Shown: piece after piece, positions 8,126-15,951 of the stretch
Numbering within the stretch: the first letter of the stretch is position 1
How the letters are laid out: every line of letters begins with the position of its first letter
Assembly (NCBI GenBank): GCA_049792815.1
Contig: JBARBG010000094.1
Location: 1-41,518 of the forward strand
From: DAIDKA01 sp049792815
Lineage (GTDB): Bacteria; Pseudomonadota; Gammaproteobacteria; Steroidobacterales; Steroidobacteraceae
Reading direction: 5' to 3'
Length of the DNA stretch: 41,518 bases
The notes under the pieces: generated by a model
The model's database searches: none
What the model saw: only the letters and a program-made list of their open reading frames with translations
Told to the model about the DNA's origin: nothing
Program-made: the position numbers and the translations under genes

Positions 8126-9073
8126 ATGGCGGACCTTTCGGCACCGGTCTTGATCCTGACCGGACCCACCGGCAGCGGCAAGAGCGCCTGGGCCATGCGC
8201 CTGGCGCAGCTGTGGCCGGTGGAGATCATTTCCGTCGACTCCGCCCAGGTCTTCCGCGGCATGGACATCGGTACGGCAAAGCCGGGATCTGTGGCACGCA
8301 CCGCGGTCGCGCACCACCTGATCGATATCCTGGATCCGGCGCAGGCGTACTCCGCCGGACAGTTCGCCCAGGACGCGGTGGCGCTGATCGGCCAGATTCG
8401 CGCCCGCCGGCACATTCCGCTGCTGGTTGGCGGGACGATGCTCTACCTGCGTGCGCTACGGCAGGGGCTCGCGCCGCTGCCGCGCGCCTCGCCGGCCATT
8501 CGGCAGGCCATCGACGCCGCGGCGGCGCAACGCGGCTGGCCGCTGCTGCATGCCGACCTTGCGCGCATCGATCCGCTGGCGGCGAGCAGGATTCACCCGA
8601 ATGATGCGCAGCGCATCCAGCGCGCACTGGAAGTGTGCCAGCTCACCGGCCAGACCTTGTCCGCGCTTCAGGCGCACAGCCCTGCTGCGTTGCAGGAGCC
8701 TGCTCCGATTTGGGCACTGGTGCCTGAACCCCGTGAAGTGCTCCATGAACACCTCGCAATCCGCTTCAAGCAGATGATGGCGCAGGGATTTCTGGAGGAG
8801 GTGAGGGCGTTGCACACCCGTGGCGACCTGCGCGCCGGGCATGCATCGATGCGTGCCGTCGGATATCGGCAACTGTGGGAACATTGTGAGGGCCGTAAAT
8901 CCCTGGCCGAAGCCATCGAGCAGGGAGTCGCCGCGACGCGACAGCTGGCGAAACGCCAGCTCACCTGGCTGCGTGGTGACAGCAGTATCCGCATCGTGGA
9001 TCCCGCGGCGCCCGGCGCTTTCGAGTCGTGGAGCTTGGAGGTGGGCGTGGCACTGCGCGCTTTTATCCGCTGA
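8126..9073 (+). CDS. miaA: tRNA dimethylallyltransferase
   Basis: MiaA adds the dimethylallyl group to N6 of A37 in tRNAs reading UNN codons. The 315-residue product begins MADLSAPVLILTG at ATG 8126. The P-loop GPTGSGKSA is at 13-21, and SVDSAQVFRGMDIGTAKP at 36-53 is the acceptor-site signature, with AQVF where QVY is commoner. LVGGTMLYLRAL, an HPNDAQRIQRALEV segment and a C-terminal QLAKRQLTWLR follow, all family features. The same frame is open upstream inside mutL, but that part has no homology. The gene starts 11 bases after mutL and precedes hfq, as in E. coli. Confidence 0.96.
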   Translation: MADLSAPVLILTGPTGSGKSAWAMRLAQLWPVEIISVDSAQVFRGMDIGTAKPGSVARTAVAHHLIDILDPAQAYSAGQFAQDAVALIGQIRARRHIPLLVGGTMLYLRALRQGLAPLPRASPAIRQAIDAAAAQRGWPLLHADLARIDPLAASRIHPNDAQRIQRALEVCQLTGQTLSALQAHSPAALQEPAPIWALVPEPREVLHEHLAIRFKQMMAQGFLEEVRALHTRGDLRAGHASMRAVGYRQLWEHCEGRKSLAEAIEQGVAATRQLAKRQLTWLRGDSSIRIVDPAAPGAFESWSLEVGVALRAFIR

Positions 9074-9085
9074 TCGAGCCCGTGG

Positions 9086-9208
9086 TAGAATGAAGCCGAC
9101 CCCCTGCAGTGCGGGGGCCAAGCATGCTTGCTGACAGGCAGGTCACCGCTACGGGCCTGCACCGCTGAGCCGAACAACTAGAAGCGCCAGAGAATAAGGA
9201 GAACCCCG
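9086..9208 (+). promoter_or_regulatory. hfq leader: candidate -10 box and two palindromic elements
   Basis: TAGAAT at 9086-9091 could be a -10 for a separate hfq transcript; no good -35 lies at the right distance. Within the leader, CCCCC (9100-9104) pairs with GGGGG (9113-9117) around an eight-base loop. CAAGCATGCTTG at 9119-9130 is a perfect 12-base palindrome. A strong ribosome binding site, AAGGAG (9196-9201), sits seven bases before the hfq ATG. hfq leaders are autoregulated in E. coli; a similar role here is only inferred. Confidence 0.45.
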
Positions 9209-9472
9209 ATGGCCAAAGGCCAATCGCTGCAGGATCCATTTTTGAATGCATTGCGTAAAGAGCGCGTTCCGGTCTCCATTTATCTGGTCAACGGAATCAA
9301 ACTTCAGGGACAGATCGACTCTTTCGATCAATTTGTGGTGCTGCTGAAGAACAGCGTCAGTCAGATGGTCTACAAACATGCCATTTCGACGGTGGTACCG
9401 GCGCGCAATGTGCGTCTGGCAACCGACGAAAACGGCACGCCAACCACCACCGTTGAACCGGCCGCCGAATAG
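9209..9472 (+). CDS. hfq: RNA chaperone Hfq
   Basis: Hfq is the hexameric Sm-like ring that pairs small RNAs with mRNAs. The 87-residue protein has Q8, the rim patch RKER at 16-19, the Sm1 strand region VSIYLVNGIKLQGQIDSFDQ (22-41) and the proximal-site YKHAIST at 55-61, with Y55, K56 and H57 at the same numbers as in E. coli. The C-terminal tail after residue 70 is short and acidic/Thr-rich (ending TTTVEPAAE), shorter than the E. coli tail. ATG 9209 is fixed by the AAGGAG box. It lies between miaA and hflX as expected. Confidence 0.98.
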   Translation: MAKGQSLQDPFLNALRKERVPVSIYLVNGIKLQGQIDSFDQFVVLLKNSVSQMVYKHAISTVVPARNVRLATDENGTPTTTVEPAAE

Positions 9473-9505
9473 GTCTGCAATTGGAAGCCACGTTCTTGCG
9501 AAACC

Positions 9506-10858
9506 GTGATCGAACGCCCACGAACGGGTGAGCGCGCGGTGCTGGTGCGCCTCGGACTGGGTGCACCGATCGATCCGGAGGACCTGGAGGAGTTCACGCA
9601 ACTGGCGACCTCGGCGGGAGCGGTGCCCGTGGCCACGATCACCGCCCGGCGCGAGCGTCCCGATTCCAGATTCTTTGTCGGCTCGGGCAAGGCTGATGAG
9701 CTGCGTGACGCCGCCATCGCCACCGATGCGGACCTGATCCTCATCGACCATGCGCTCTCACCCAGCCAGGAGCGCAACCTTGAAGAGCACACCGGGCGAC
9801 GGGTGCTGGATCGCAACGGCCTCATCCTCGACATCTTCGCGCAGCGCGCCCGCAGCCTCGAGGGCAAGCTCGAGGTGGAGCTCGCGCAGCTGAAGCATCT
9901 GGCCAGCCGCCTGGTGCGGGGCTGGACCCACCTTGAGCGCCAGAAGGGCGGTATCGGATTGCGCGGTCCGGGTGAAACCCAGCTGGAAACCGATCGGCGC
10001 CTGCTGGGCCAACGGGTGAAGGTGCTCGGCAAGCGACTGGAGCGCATCCAGCTGCAGCGTGAGACCGGGCGGCGTACCCGCATGCAGATACCGGTGCCGA
10101 CGCTGACGCTGGTGGGTTACACGAACGCCGGCAAATCCACGCTGTTTCGCGCGCTGACCGGCGCGCCCGCCTACGTGGCCGACCAGCTGTTTGCCACCCT
10201 GGATCCGACGGTGCGGCGCATCCGTCTGCCGGGCGGTACGCCGGCGGTCGTGGCGGACACCGTGGGCTTCATTCGTGATCTGCCGCATGAGCTGGTCGCC
10301 GCGTTCCGCTCGACTCTGACCGAGGCACGCGAGGCCACGGTGCTGCTGCATGTCGTGGATGCGAGTGATCCGCGGCGCGATGAGCGCATCGAGCAGGTCA
10401 ATGCGGTGCTCGCGCAGATCGACGCCGGGGAGATTCCGCAGATTCTGGTCTACAACAAGATCGATCGCCTGCAGACGGCACCGCGCATCGAACGCGATGC
10501 CGACGGCCGCGTCGCTTCGGTTTGGATCTGCGCGGCGCAGGCGATTGGCATACCGCTGCTGGCGGAGGCCATCACCGAACGAATCGCGCGCACGGTGCAT
10601 GCTGCGCGAGTCAGGATTCCGCCGAGCGCGGGGCAGTTGCGTTCGCGGTTATATGCGCGCGGCGTCGTCAGGCAGGAAGTCGTACTCGACGACGGACATA
10701 TCGAGCTATCGCTGGAGCTGCCGACGGTGGACCTGCTCGAACTGGCGCGCGCACCCGGAGTCGTCGTGGTCGAGGCGCCCGGATCCGGCGCGCCTTGTAC
10801 ACCGGCACCGGGCTACCTACAATCTGCAGCGCCTGCGAGCGCGGCGAAGTTGTCCTGA
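9506..10858 (+). CDS. hflX: Ribosome-associated GTPase HflX
   Basis: HflX splits stalled 70S ribosomes, for example after heat stress. The 450-residue product starts at GTG 9506, 33 bases after hfq. The N-terminal domain holds the glycine-rich nucleotide-binding region and RGPGETQLETDRR, the hallmark motif before the G domain. The G domain has LVGYTNAGKSTLFRAL (G1), ADTVGFIRDLPHELVAAF (G3) and LVYNKIDRL (G4). The last 30 or so residues are a Pro/Ala-rich extension without recognisable similarity. In most relatives hflK and hflC come next; here a DUF2065 gene follows after 34 bases. Confidence 0.96.
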   Translation: MIERPRTGERAVLVRLGLGAPIDPEDLEEFTQLATSAGAVPVATITARRERPDSRFFVGSGKADELRDAAIATDADLILIDHALSPSQERNLEEHTGRRVLDRNGLILDIFAQRARSLEGKLEVELAQLKHLASRLVRGWTHLERQKGGIGLRGPGETQLETDRRLLGQRVKVLGKRLERIQLQRETGRRTRMQIPVPTLTLVGYTNAGKSTLFRALTGAPAYVADQLFATLDPTVRRIRLPGGTPAVVADTVGFIRDLPHELVAAFRSTLTEAREATVLLHVVDASDPRRDERIEQVNAVLAQIDAGEIPQILVYNKIDRLQTAPRIERDADGRVASVWICAAQAIGIPLLAEAITERIARTVHAARVRIPPSAGQLRSRLYARGVVRQEVVLDDGHIELSLELPTVDLLELARAPGVVVVEAPGSGAPCTPAPGYLQSAAPASAAKLS

Positions 10859-10892
10859 AGGCGCCTCCCCGCGAGTCACAAGGACACTGGTC

Positions 10893-11087
10893 GTGACACA
10901 CATACCCTCGGATCTTGGCGCCGCGCTGGCGCTGGTCTTTGTGCTGGAAGGCATTTTTCCGTTTCTGTCGCCCGGGGGCACCAAGCGCGCCCTGGCGCGG
11001 ATTCTCGCCTTCGGTGATCGCGAAGTGCGCATTGCCGGGCTGGGCAGCATGCTCGTGGGAGTCGTGCTGCTGTTCCTCATCAACTGA
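10893..11087 (+). CDS. DUF2065 (YjeT-type) small membrane protein
   Basis: The product is 64 residues from GTG 10893. It has two hydrophobic segments (about 8-25, containing ALALVFVLEGIFPFLSP, and about 47-63, GLGSMLVGVVLLFLI) separated by a short basic loop. Size, hydropathy and LVFVLEG match E. coli YjeT, which also lies directly before purA. It is probably an inner-membrane protein; the function of the family is unknown to me. The same frame is open further upstream inside hflX, but only this part is family-like. It ends nine bases before the purA ATG. Confidence 0.85.
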   Translation: MTHIPSDLGAALALVFVLEGIFPFLSPGGTKRALARILAFGDREVRIAGLGSMLVGVVLLFLIN

Positions 11088-11096
11088 GTACGCATC

Positions 11097-12392
11097 ATGG
11101 GAAAGTTCGTCATCGTCATCGGCACCCAATGGGGAGATGAAGGCAAGGGCAAGGTCGTGGACCTGCTGGCCGATCGCGCGCGCGCGGTCGCACGATTTCA
11201 GGGTGGCCACAATGCGGGCCACACGCTGGTGATCGATGGCCGCAAGACCGTCCTGTCGCTGATCCCCTCCGGTATTCTGCGCGACCAGGTCCGCTGCTTC
11301 ATCGGTAACGGCGTGGTGGTCTCGCTGGAGGCGTTGACCACCGAGGCGGACAAGCTCATCGCGCACGGCGTACCGGTATACGATCGACTGCGGATCTCGC
11401 CGAACTGCCCGCTGATCCTGCCTTCGCATGTCGCGCTGGATCGCGCTCGCGAACATGCCAGTGGCGCCAATGCCATCGGCACTACCGGTCGCGGCATCGG
11501 GCCCGCCTACGAAGACAAGGTGGCAAGGCGCGCGTTGCGGATCGCGGACCTGTTCCAGCGCGAGCGTTTCGCCGCAAAGCTCGGCCAGGTGCTCGACTTC
11601 CACAACTTCGTGCTGCAGAACTATTTCCGCCAGCAGCCGGTGGACTTCCAGAAGACACTGGACGAGCAGCTGGCGCTTGGCGAGCGCATCAAGGGTTGTG
11701 TCGCCGATGTGAGCCAGGCTCTGACGCAGCTGCGTGCTGAGAATGCAAACGTGTTGTTCGAAGGCGCACAGGCCGCGATGCTGGACGTTGATCTGGGCAC
11801 CTATCCGTATGTCACGTCCTCCAACACCACGGCCGGCTACGCCGCGACGGGAACTGGCGTGGGTCCGCGGGTCTTCGACGAAGTCCTCGGGATCGTCAAG
11901 GCCTATACCACGCGCGTGGGCGCGGGACCCTTCCCGACGGAACTGTTTGACAGCGACGGTGAGCACCTCGCGCGGGTCGGACATGAGTTCGGGTCCGTGA
12001 CCGGTCGCAAGCGCCGCTGTGGCTGGTTTGACGCGGTCGTGCTACGGCGCTGCGTGGCGCAGTCAAGCGTCACGGGCCTGTGCGTCACCAAGCTCGACGT
12101 GCTGGACCAGCTGGAGACCATTCGCATCTGCGTGGGCTATCGCAGCGGCGACCAGGTCCTGGGCGAGATGCCGCTGTTCGTCGATGCATACTCCGAAGTG
12201 GTCCCGGTATACGAGGAGCTGCCGGGGTGGCGTCAGTCCACCGTGGGCACCGTGCGTTTCGAGGACCTGCCGGAGAATGCCCGTGCCTACCTGGATCGCA
12301 TCCAGGAACTGGCGGGCGTGCCCATCGACATGATTTCAACGGGTCCGGATCGTGACCAGACCATCGTTCGCCGCAATCCGTTCGTCGCTTGA
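11097..12392 (+). CDS. purA: Adenylosuccinate synthetase
   Basis: PurA makes adenylosuccinate from IMP, aspartate and GTP, the first committed step to AMP. The 431-residue protein has the P-loop-like GTQWGDEGKGKVVD at 9-22 with catalytic D14, and GGHNAGHT with H42. Further on are IGTTGRGIGPAYEDK, FEGAQAAMLDVDLGTYPYVT and the C-terminal STGPDRDQTI. It is full length. The ATG is nine bases after the DUF2065 stop, so it is probably transcribed with the preceding genes. It is the last gene of the conserved string; downstream gene content changes to envelope proteins. Confidence 0.98.
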   Translation: MGKFVIVIGTQWGDEGKGKVVDLLADRARAVARFQGGHNAGHTLVIDGRKTVLSLIPSGILRDQVRCFIGNGVVVSLEALTTEADKLIAHGVPVYDRLRISPNCPLILPSHVALDRAREHASGANAIGTTGRGIGPAYEDKVARRALRIADLFQRERFAAKLGQVLDFHNFVLQNYFRQQPVDFQKTLDEQLALGERIKGCVADVSQALTQLRAENANVLFEGAQAAMLDVDLGTYPYVTSSNTTAGYAATGTGVGPRVFDEVLGIVKAYTTRVGAGPFPTELFDSDGEHLARVGHEFGSVTGRKRRCGWFDAVVLRRCVAQSSVTGLCVTKLDVLDQLETIRICVGYRSGDQVLGEMPLFVDAYSEVVPVYEELPGWRQSTVGTVRFEDLPENARAYLDRIQELAGVPIDMISTGPDRDQTIVRRNPFVA

Positions 12393-12476
12393 TTGGTGTC
12401 AGGGTGTCTTGAATTGCCGACGAATTGCTGCAACTTGCGCACAACATCACGGAAATTGTAACGTGGCTTTACTGGG

Positions 12477-12514
12477 GGCTTAAGCCGCCTTAAGTTTGCA
12501 GTTGATGGGTCAAC
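12477..12514. repeat. Short palindromes upstream of the LTxxQ gene
   Basis: GGCTTAAGCC at 12477-12486 is a perfect 10-base palindrome, with CCTTAAG repeated just after it. GTTGA (12501-12505) and TCAAC (12510-12514) form a stem around TGGG. No T-run follows, so neither looks like an intrinsic terminator. They may be regulator sites for the downstream envelope gene or may have no function. Confidence 0.3.
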
Positions 12515-12626
12515 CAAGGGGTACTCCGGGACGCTGTGCACGACGTACACTGTGATGGATCGGAAATCCGCTTCAATTACAGTCGGTTACAAGTCACAAC
12601 AACCCATGTCCTGGAGAATTGCATTC

Positions 12627-13139
12627 ATGAAGTCGACCATACAGCGCTTACTGTTGGCCGTGGCGGTGGCAACACTCGGCGCAGGTGCTGTGGGCACTGC
12701 CTTCGCTCAGTCCACCTCTTCCGCGACGGGTACCGCGCCACCGCATGGCGTGCATCGCGGTCATTTCCGCCACTTTGGCGGGCGCTTTGTCGGATCGCTG
12801 CTGCGCGCGACCCGGCAGCTGAACTTGACCACCGAACAGCAGTCGAACATCAAGATGATTTTGAGCAACGCCCGGCATGGCCAGCAGCCTGGATCGCACC
12901 ATCCGGCACTGACTGTCATGGGCAATCCCAGTGATCCGGGCTTCGCCTCAGCCGTTCAGGGCGCTGCGGCGGATGCCAGCAACAAGGTGCAGAGAGAGTC
13001 AGCATTGGCGGGGCAGATTTACTCGGTGTTGACTGCAACCCAGCAGCAGCAGCTGCCCGCGGTGCTGGCCTCAATCCAGGCCAAGCAAGAGGCGCGTCGC
13101 GCCGCCTGGGCATCCAAGCATGCCACTGGTAATGGCTGA
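12627..13139 (+). CDS. Periplasmic LTxxQ (Spy/CpxP-like) protein
   Basis: From ATG 12627 the product is 170 residues with a Sec signal peptide (about 1-27, ending GTAFAQ). The mature part carries two LTxxQ-type motifs, LTTEQ at 67-71 and LTATQ at 135-139, which define the Spy/CpxP periplasmic stress chaperone superfamily. It has a His/Arg-rich segment before the first motif and a helical, basic C-terminus. A GGAG at 12613-12616 sits ten bases before the ATG. An in-frame ATG at 12552 would hide the signal peptide and is rejected. By analogy it may bind unfolded envelope proteins or damp an envelope stress sensor, but no sensor genes adjoin it. Confidence 0.7.
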   Translation: MKSTIQRLLLAVAVATLGAGAVGTAFAQSTSSATGTAPPHGVHRGHFRHFGGRFVGSLLRATRQLNLTTEQQSNIKMILSNARHGQQPGSHHPALTVMGNPSDPGFASAVQGAAADASNKVQRESALAGQIYSVLTATQQQQLPAVLASIQAKQEARRAAWASKHATGNG

Positions 13140-13149
13140 AGGAGTGACA

Positions 13150-13605
13150 GTGCGAGCCGCGCTATACAGCTTGACCCTCACATGCTTGCTGGCCCAGGGC
13201 TTGCCGCACACCGCGCGGGCAGCCCTTGGCGCCAGTTCGGATTCGGTCGAGTCCGATCGGGTGGTCATGAAGGGACTGACCCGCCCAATACCGGCGGGGG
13301 CTTTGCACAAGCAGGTACTGCAACTGCCCTCGGGCACGGTCGTGACCGAGTACCTGAACAGCCAAGGCACGGTGTATGCCGTGACCTGGCGCGGCCCAAG
13401 TTTGCCCAACCTGCACCAGATTCTGGGCAACTATTTTGTTAACTACCAGACCGCGGCCAAGCAACCCGTGGTGCGTCACCGACTGGTGCGTGTGAACAGC
13501 GCGGACATCGTCATCGAGTCCAGCGGCAGGATGCGGGCCTTCGTGGGCCGCGCATGGGTCCCGGCACTGTTGCCATCTGGCGTCACTGCTGCGGATATTC
13601 AGTAA
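13150..13605 (+). CDS. DUF2844 exported protein
   Basis: The product is 151 residues from GTG 13150, placed six bases after the ribosome-binding purines GAAGGAG (13138-13144). GTG 13144 and ATG 13120 are in-frame alternatives, but the latter overlaps the preceding gene. A signal peptide (about 1-25, ending ARAAL) is followed by the DUF2844 pattern. Visible parts are SGTVVTEYLN (61-70), VYAVTWRGPSLPNLHQILG (75-93), and IESSGRMRAFVGRAWVPALLP (122-142). Its function is unknown. From memory, DUF2844 genes often sit beside DUF3443 genes, as here, which suggests the two exported products act together. Confidence 0.8.
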   Translation: MRAALYSLTLTCLLAQGLPHTARAALGASSDSVESDRVVMKGLTRPIPAGALHKQVLQLPSGTVVTEYLNSQGTVYAVTWRGPSLPNLHQILGNYFVNYQTAAKQPVVRHRLVRVNSADIVIESSGRMRAFVGRAWVPALLPSGVTAADIQ

Positions 13606-13692
13606 ACCTGCGACGCCGGCCTACATTTCGGCCGGATCCGACGCCGTAGTATTGGCAGGCCTGCCCCCAGTGGCGGCTGTGGAGAAGCAAAC

Positions 13693-15030
13693 TTGCGAAG
13701 TCCTTTTGCCAGTCTGATTTGCCTGGCGCTGGTGCTGGCCGGTTGCGGCGGCGGTGGCGGCACCGTGGCCACCGGCTCCGGTGGCGGCGGTGGTGGCGGC
13801 GGTGGCGGCGGTGTCCCAACGGCGTACAACGTGGTCAATGCCATCGTTGATCAAGGCCCCGCGGCGCTGATCAACTCTGGTACTGCGGCCGTCAACATCA
13901 TGTATGTGAAGGTGACGATCTGCGTGCCGGGCAGCACGAGCAATTGTCAGACCATAGATCATGTGCAGGTCGACACAGGCTCGCAGGGCCTGCGCATCCT
14001 GAGAAGCGCGCTCAATTCTACCCTGGCCAACGCCCTGCCGCCGGTGGCCATCAATAACGGATCATTGGCCGAATGCCTTGAGTTCGTGGACGGCTACAGC
14101 TGGGGCCCCGTAGTAACGGCCGATATGTACATTGGCGGCTCCGATACGGTCACCACGGGTGAAAGCGCGCCCGGTATTCCGCTGCAGATCATCGGTACCA
14201 CCACCTACCCGGTGCCCCTTGACTGTTCAAGCAACGCCGTGAATTCCACGCCGGAGAATACCGTGGCCGAATTTGGCGCCAACGGCATTATTGGACTGGG
14301 TCTGTTTGACGAAGATTGCGGTACTGTCTGTGAATCAGGCACGGGATTCCTCGGCGTCGAAAACATGAACGGATACTTCAGCTGCACCAACGCCGGTTGT
14401 CAGGAGACATACGTTCCGGTAGCGATGCAGATGATCAATCCGGTGCATGCGCTGGCGACCGTCTCTGGCATCAACGATGACAATGGCGTCATCATAAATT
14501 TGCCCGCGGTGGCTGCCGCTGGCGAGGCGACGGTGACCGGAACACTGATCTTCGGTATCAGCACACAGTCAAACAACACCTTGTCTGCGAGTGCCACGGT
14601 ACTGACCACGACCTCGTACACCGGTTTTGTGACAACCGACGTGAGCAGCCTCGGGCAGTTGGATACGGTCAGTTACCTGGATAGCGGATCCAACGCGTAT
14701 TTCTTCAACGACGGCAACATTTCGGAGTGCACATCCTCCTCGAACGCGCCCGGGTTTTTCTGTCCGGCGAGCACCGTGGAGCTGTCGGCCACGATCACCG
14801 GAGTCAACCAGCAGGTGGCGGCGGTGAATTTTTCGGTCGCCAATGCCAATACATTGTTTACCAGCCGAAACACCTACGCCGCCTTCGGCAACCTGGCGGG
14901 AGTCGCTGGTTCACAGCAGGGTTCGGGAGTCTTCGGTTGGGGACTGCCGTTCTTCTACGGCCGCCCTGTCTACAGCGCCATGGAGAACACGGACGCCGGT
15001 GGCACCATGGGCCCCTATTTCGCCTTCTGA
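13693..15030 (+). CDS. DUF3443 lipoprotein with pepsin-like motifs
   Basis: The 445-residue product starts at TTG 13693 behind GGAG (13681-13684). The signal peptide ends in a lipobox LAGC with C18 as lipidation site. A Gly-rich tether (18-40, including eleven consecutive Gly) leads into a domain matching DUF3443. Two aspartate motifs, DTGS at 94-97 and DSGS at 330-333, lie about 236 residues apart. NGIIGLGLF (197-205) and the C-terminal WGLPFFYGRPVYSAME (416-431) resemble the flap-side and hydrophobic-glycine segments of two-lobed pepsin-type aspartic proteases. Many cysteines suggest disulfides. Protease activity is inferred only. The gene converges on the EamA gene and overlaps its end by 16 bases. 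Confidence 0.8.
   Translation: MRSPFASLICLALVLAGCGGGGGTVATGSGGGGGGGGGGGVPTAYNVVNAIVDQGPAALINSGTAAVNIMYVKVTICVPGSTSNCQTIDHVQVDTGSQGLRILRSALNSTLANALPPVAINNGSLAECLEFVDGYSWGPVVTADMYIGGSDTVTTGESAPGIPLQIIGTTTYPVPLDCSSNAVNSTPENTVAEFGANGIIGLGLFDEDCGTVCESGTGFLGVENMNGYFSCTNAGCQETYVPVAMQMINPVHALATVSGINDDNGVIINLPAVAAAGEATVTGTLIFGISTQSNNTLSASATVLTTTSYTGFVTTDVSSLGQLDTVSYLDSGSNAYFFNDGNISECTSSSNAPGFFCPASTVELSATITGVNQQVAAVNFSVANANTLFTSRNTYAAFGNLAGVAGSQQGSGVFGWGLPFFYGRPVYSAMENTDAGGTMGPYFAF
13780..13812 (+). repeat. In-frame GGY triplet repeat encoding polyglycine
   Basis: Eleven consecutive GGC/GGT codons encode Gly30-Gly40 of the DUF3443 lipoprotein, just after its lipidated cysteine. Triplet tracts like this can change length by slippage without shifting frame, which would alter the tether between the membrane anchor and the folded domain. 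Confidence 0.75.
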
Positions 15031-15929
15031 CTCACTGCGTACGCCCGCGCATGACCCCAGGTCTGCAGTCCGACCGCCGCCAGCACGACTGGCAAGCCGA
15101 TCAGCAGCTGCACTGAAAACTGCTCATGTCCCAGCCACCACCCGACGAACAGGGCTACCGGCGGGTTCACGTAGGCGTAACTCGTGGCGAGAGTGGCTGA
15201 GACCCGCTCCACCAGGAAGCGGAACGCCGAGAATCCGATCAGCGAACCGAACACCACCAGGTAGCACCAGGCGGCCCAGGGCCGTAGCACGGTGGAAAAG
15301 ACCCACGGTTCGCGGGCCAGGGCGCTGACGATGAAGCCGGCGATGCCCGCGCAGAGCATCTCCGCGCCAAATCCCGTCGCGCCCGGGGGCAGCGCAACGC
15401 GCCGTGCCAGTACCGTGCCCAAGGACCAGCACACGCTGCCGCCCAGCACGACGGCGACGCCCAAAGGGCTGGCACGCAGGTCATGGCCCAGCAGCATGAT
15501 TGCGATGCCGACGCTGCCCACTGCCATGGCCAGCCATTCCAGTCGCGCCGGTCGCTCACCGAACAGGCACGACCAGGCCGCGGTCGTCAGCGGGACACTG
15601 CTGACCAGCGCGACGGCGGCTCCCGAGCTCACCCACTGCTCGCCCATCGCCACGGTGCCATTGCCGGCCAGGAGCAGCAGGCAGCCAATCAGGGCAGCGC
15701 CGCCCCACTGGGCGAGCGTGGGCAGGGGCGCACCGCGGGCCGCCTGCCACAGCAGAATCAGGCCGCCCGCAACCGCAAAGCGTGTGCCCACGAAGAAGAA
15801 GGTGGGAAAGCCGGTGATCGCAACCTTGATGGCGTAGTAGGTCGTGCCCCACAGAACGTAGACGGCAACCAGACAGGCAATGACGCTCGCCAGGGCGGGA
15901 CGGGAGTGTGCGGGGGTGGAGACGGGCAC
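15015..15929 (-). CDS. EamA (DMT superfamily) transporter, YedA-like
   Basis: The 304-residue protein is an inner-membrane drug/metabolite exporter with ten predicted hydrophobic segments arranged as two EamA repeats (about 15-145 and 155-295). The opening VYVLWGTTYYAIKVAI and the GTRFAVAGGLILL segment match YedA-type members. AMGEQWVSSGAAVALVSSVPL closes the first repeat, and VSATLATSYAYVNPPVALFVGWWLGHE is in the second. The substrate cannot be told from sequence; export of amino acids or small metabolites is typical. It runs convergent to the DUF3443 gene with overlapping 3' ends and is followed on the same strand by nothing obviously related. Confidence 0.88.
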   Translation of the reverse strand: MPVSTPAHSRPALASVIACLVAVYVLWGTTYYAIKVAITGFPTFFFVGTRFAVAGGLILLWQAARGAPLPTLAQWGGAALIGCLLLLAGNGTVAMGEQWVSSGAAVALVSSVPLTTAAWSCLFGERPARLEWLAMAVGSVGIAIMLLGHDLRASPLGVAVVLGGSVCWSLGTVLARRVALPPGATGFGAEMLCAGIAGFIVSALAREPWVFSTVLRPWAAWCYLVVFGSLIGFSAFRFLVERVSATLATSYAYVNPPVALFVGWWLGHEQFSVQLLIGLPVVLAAVGLQTWGHARAYAVSQKAK

Positions 15930-15951
15930 GAAGTCGTCGCTGCCGGGACGG

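Noticed and set aside
12477..12486. Palindrome GGCTTAAGCC as a purA terminator
   Set aside because: It has no T-run and only a five-base arm with no loop, so it does not make a plausible intrinsic terminator.
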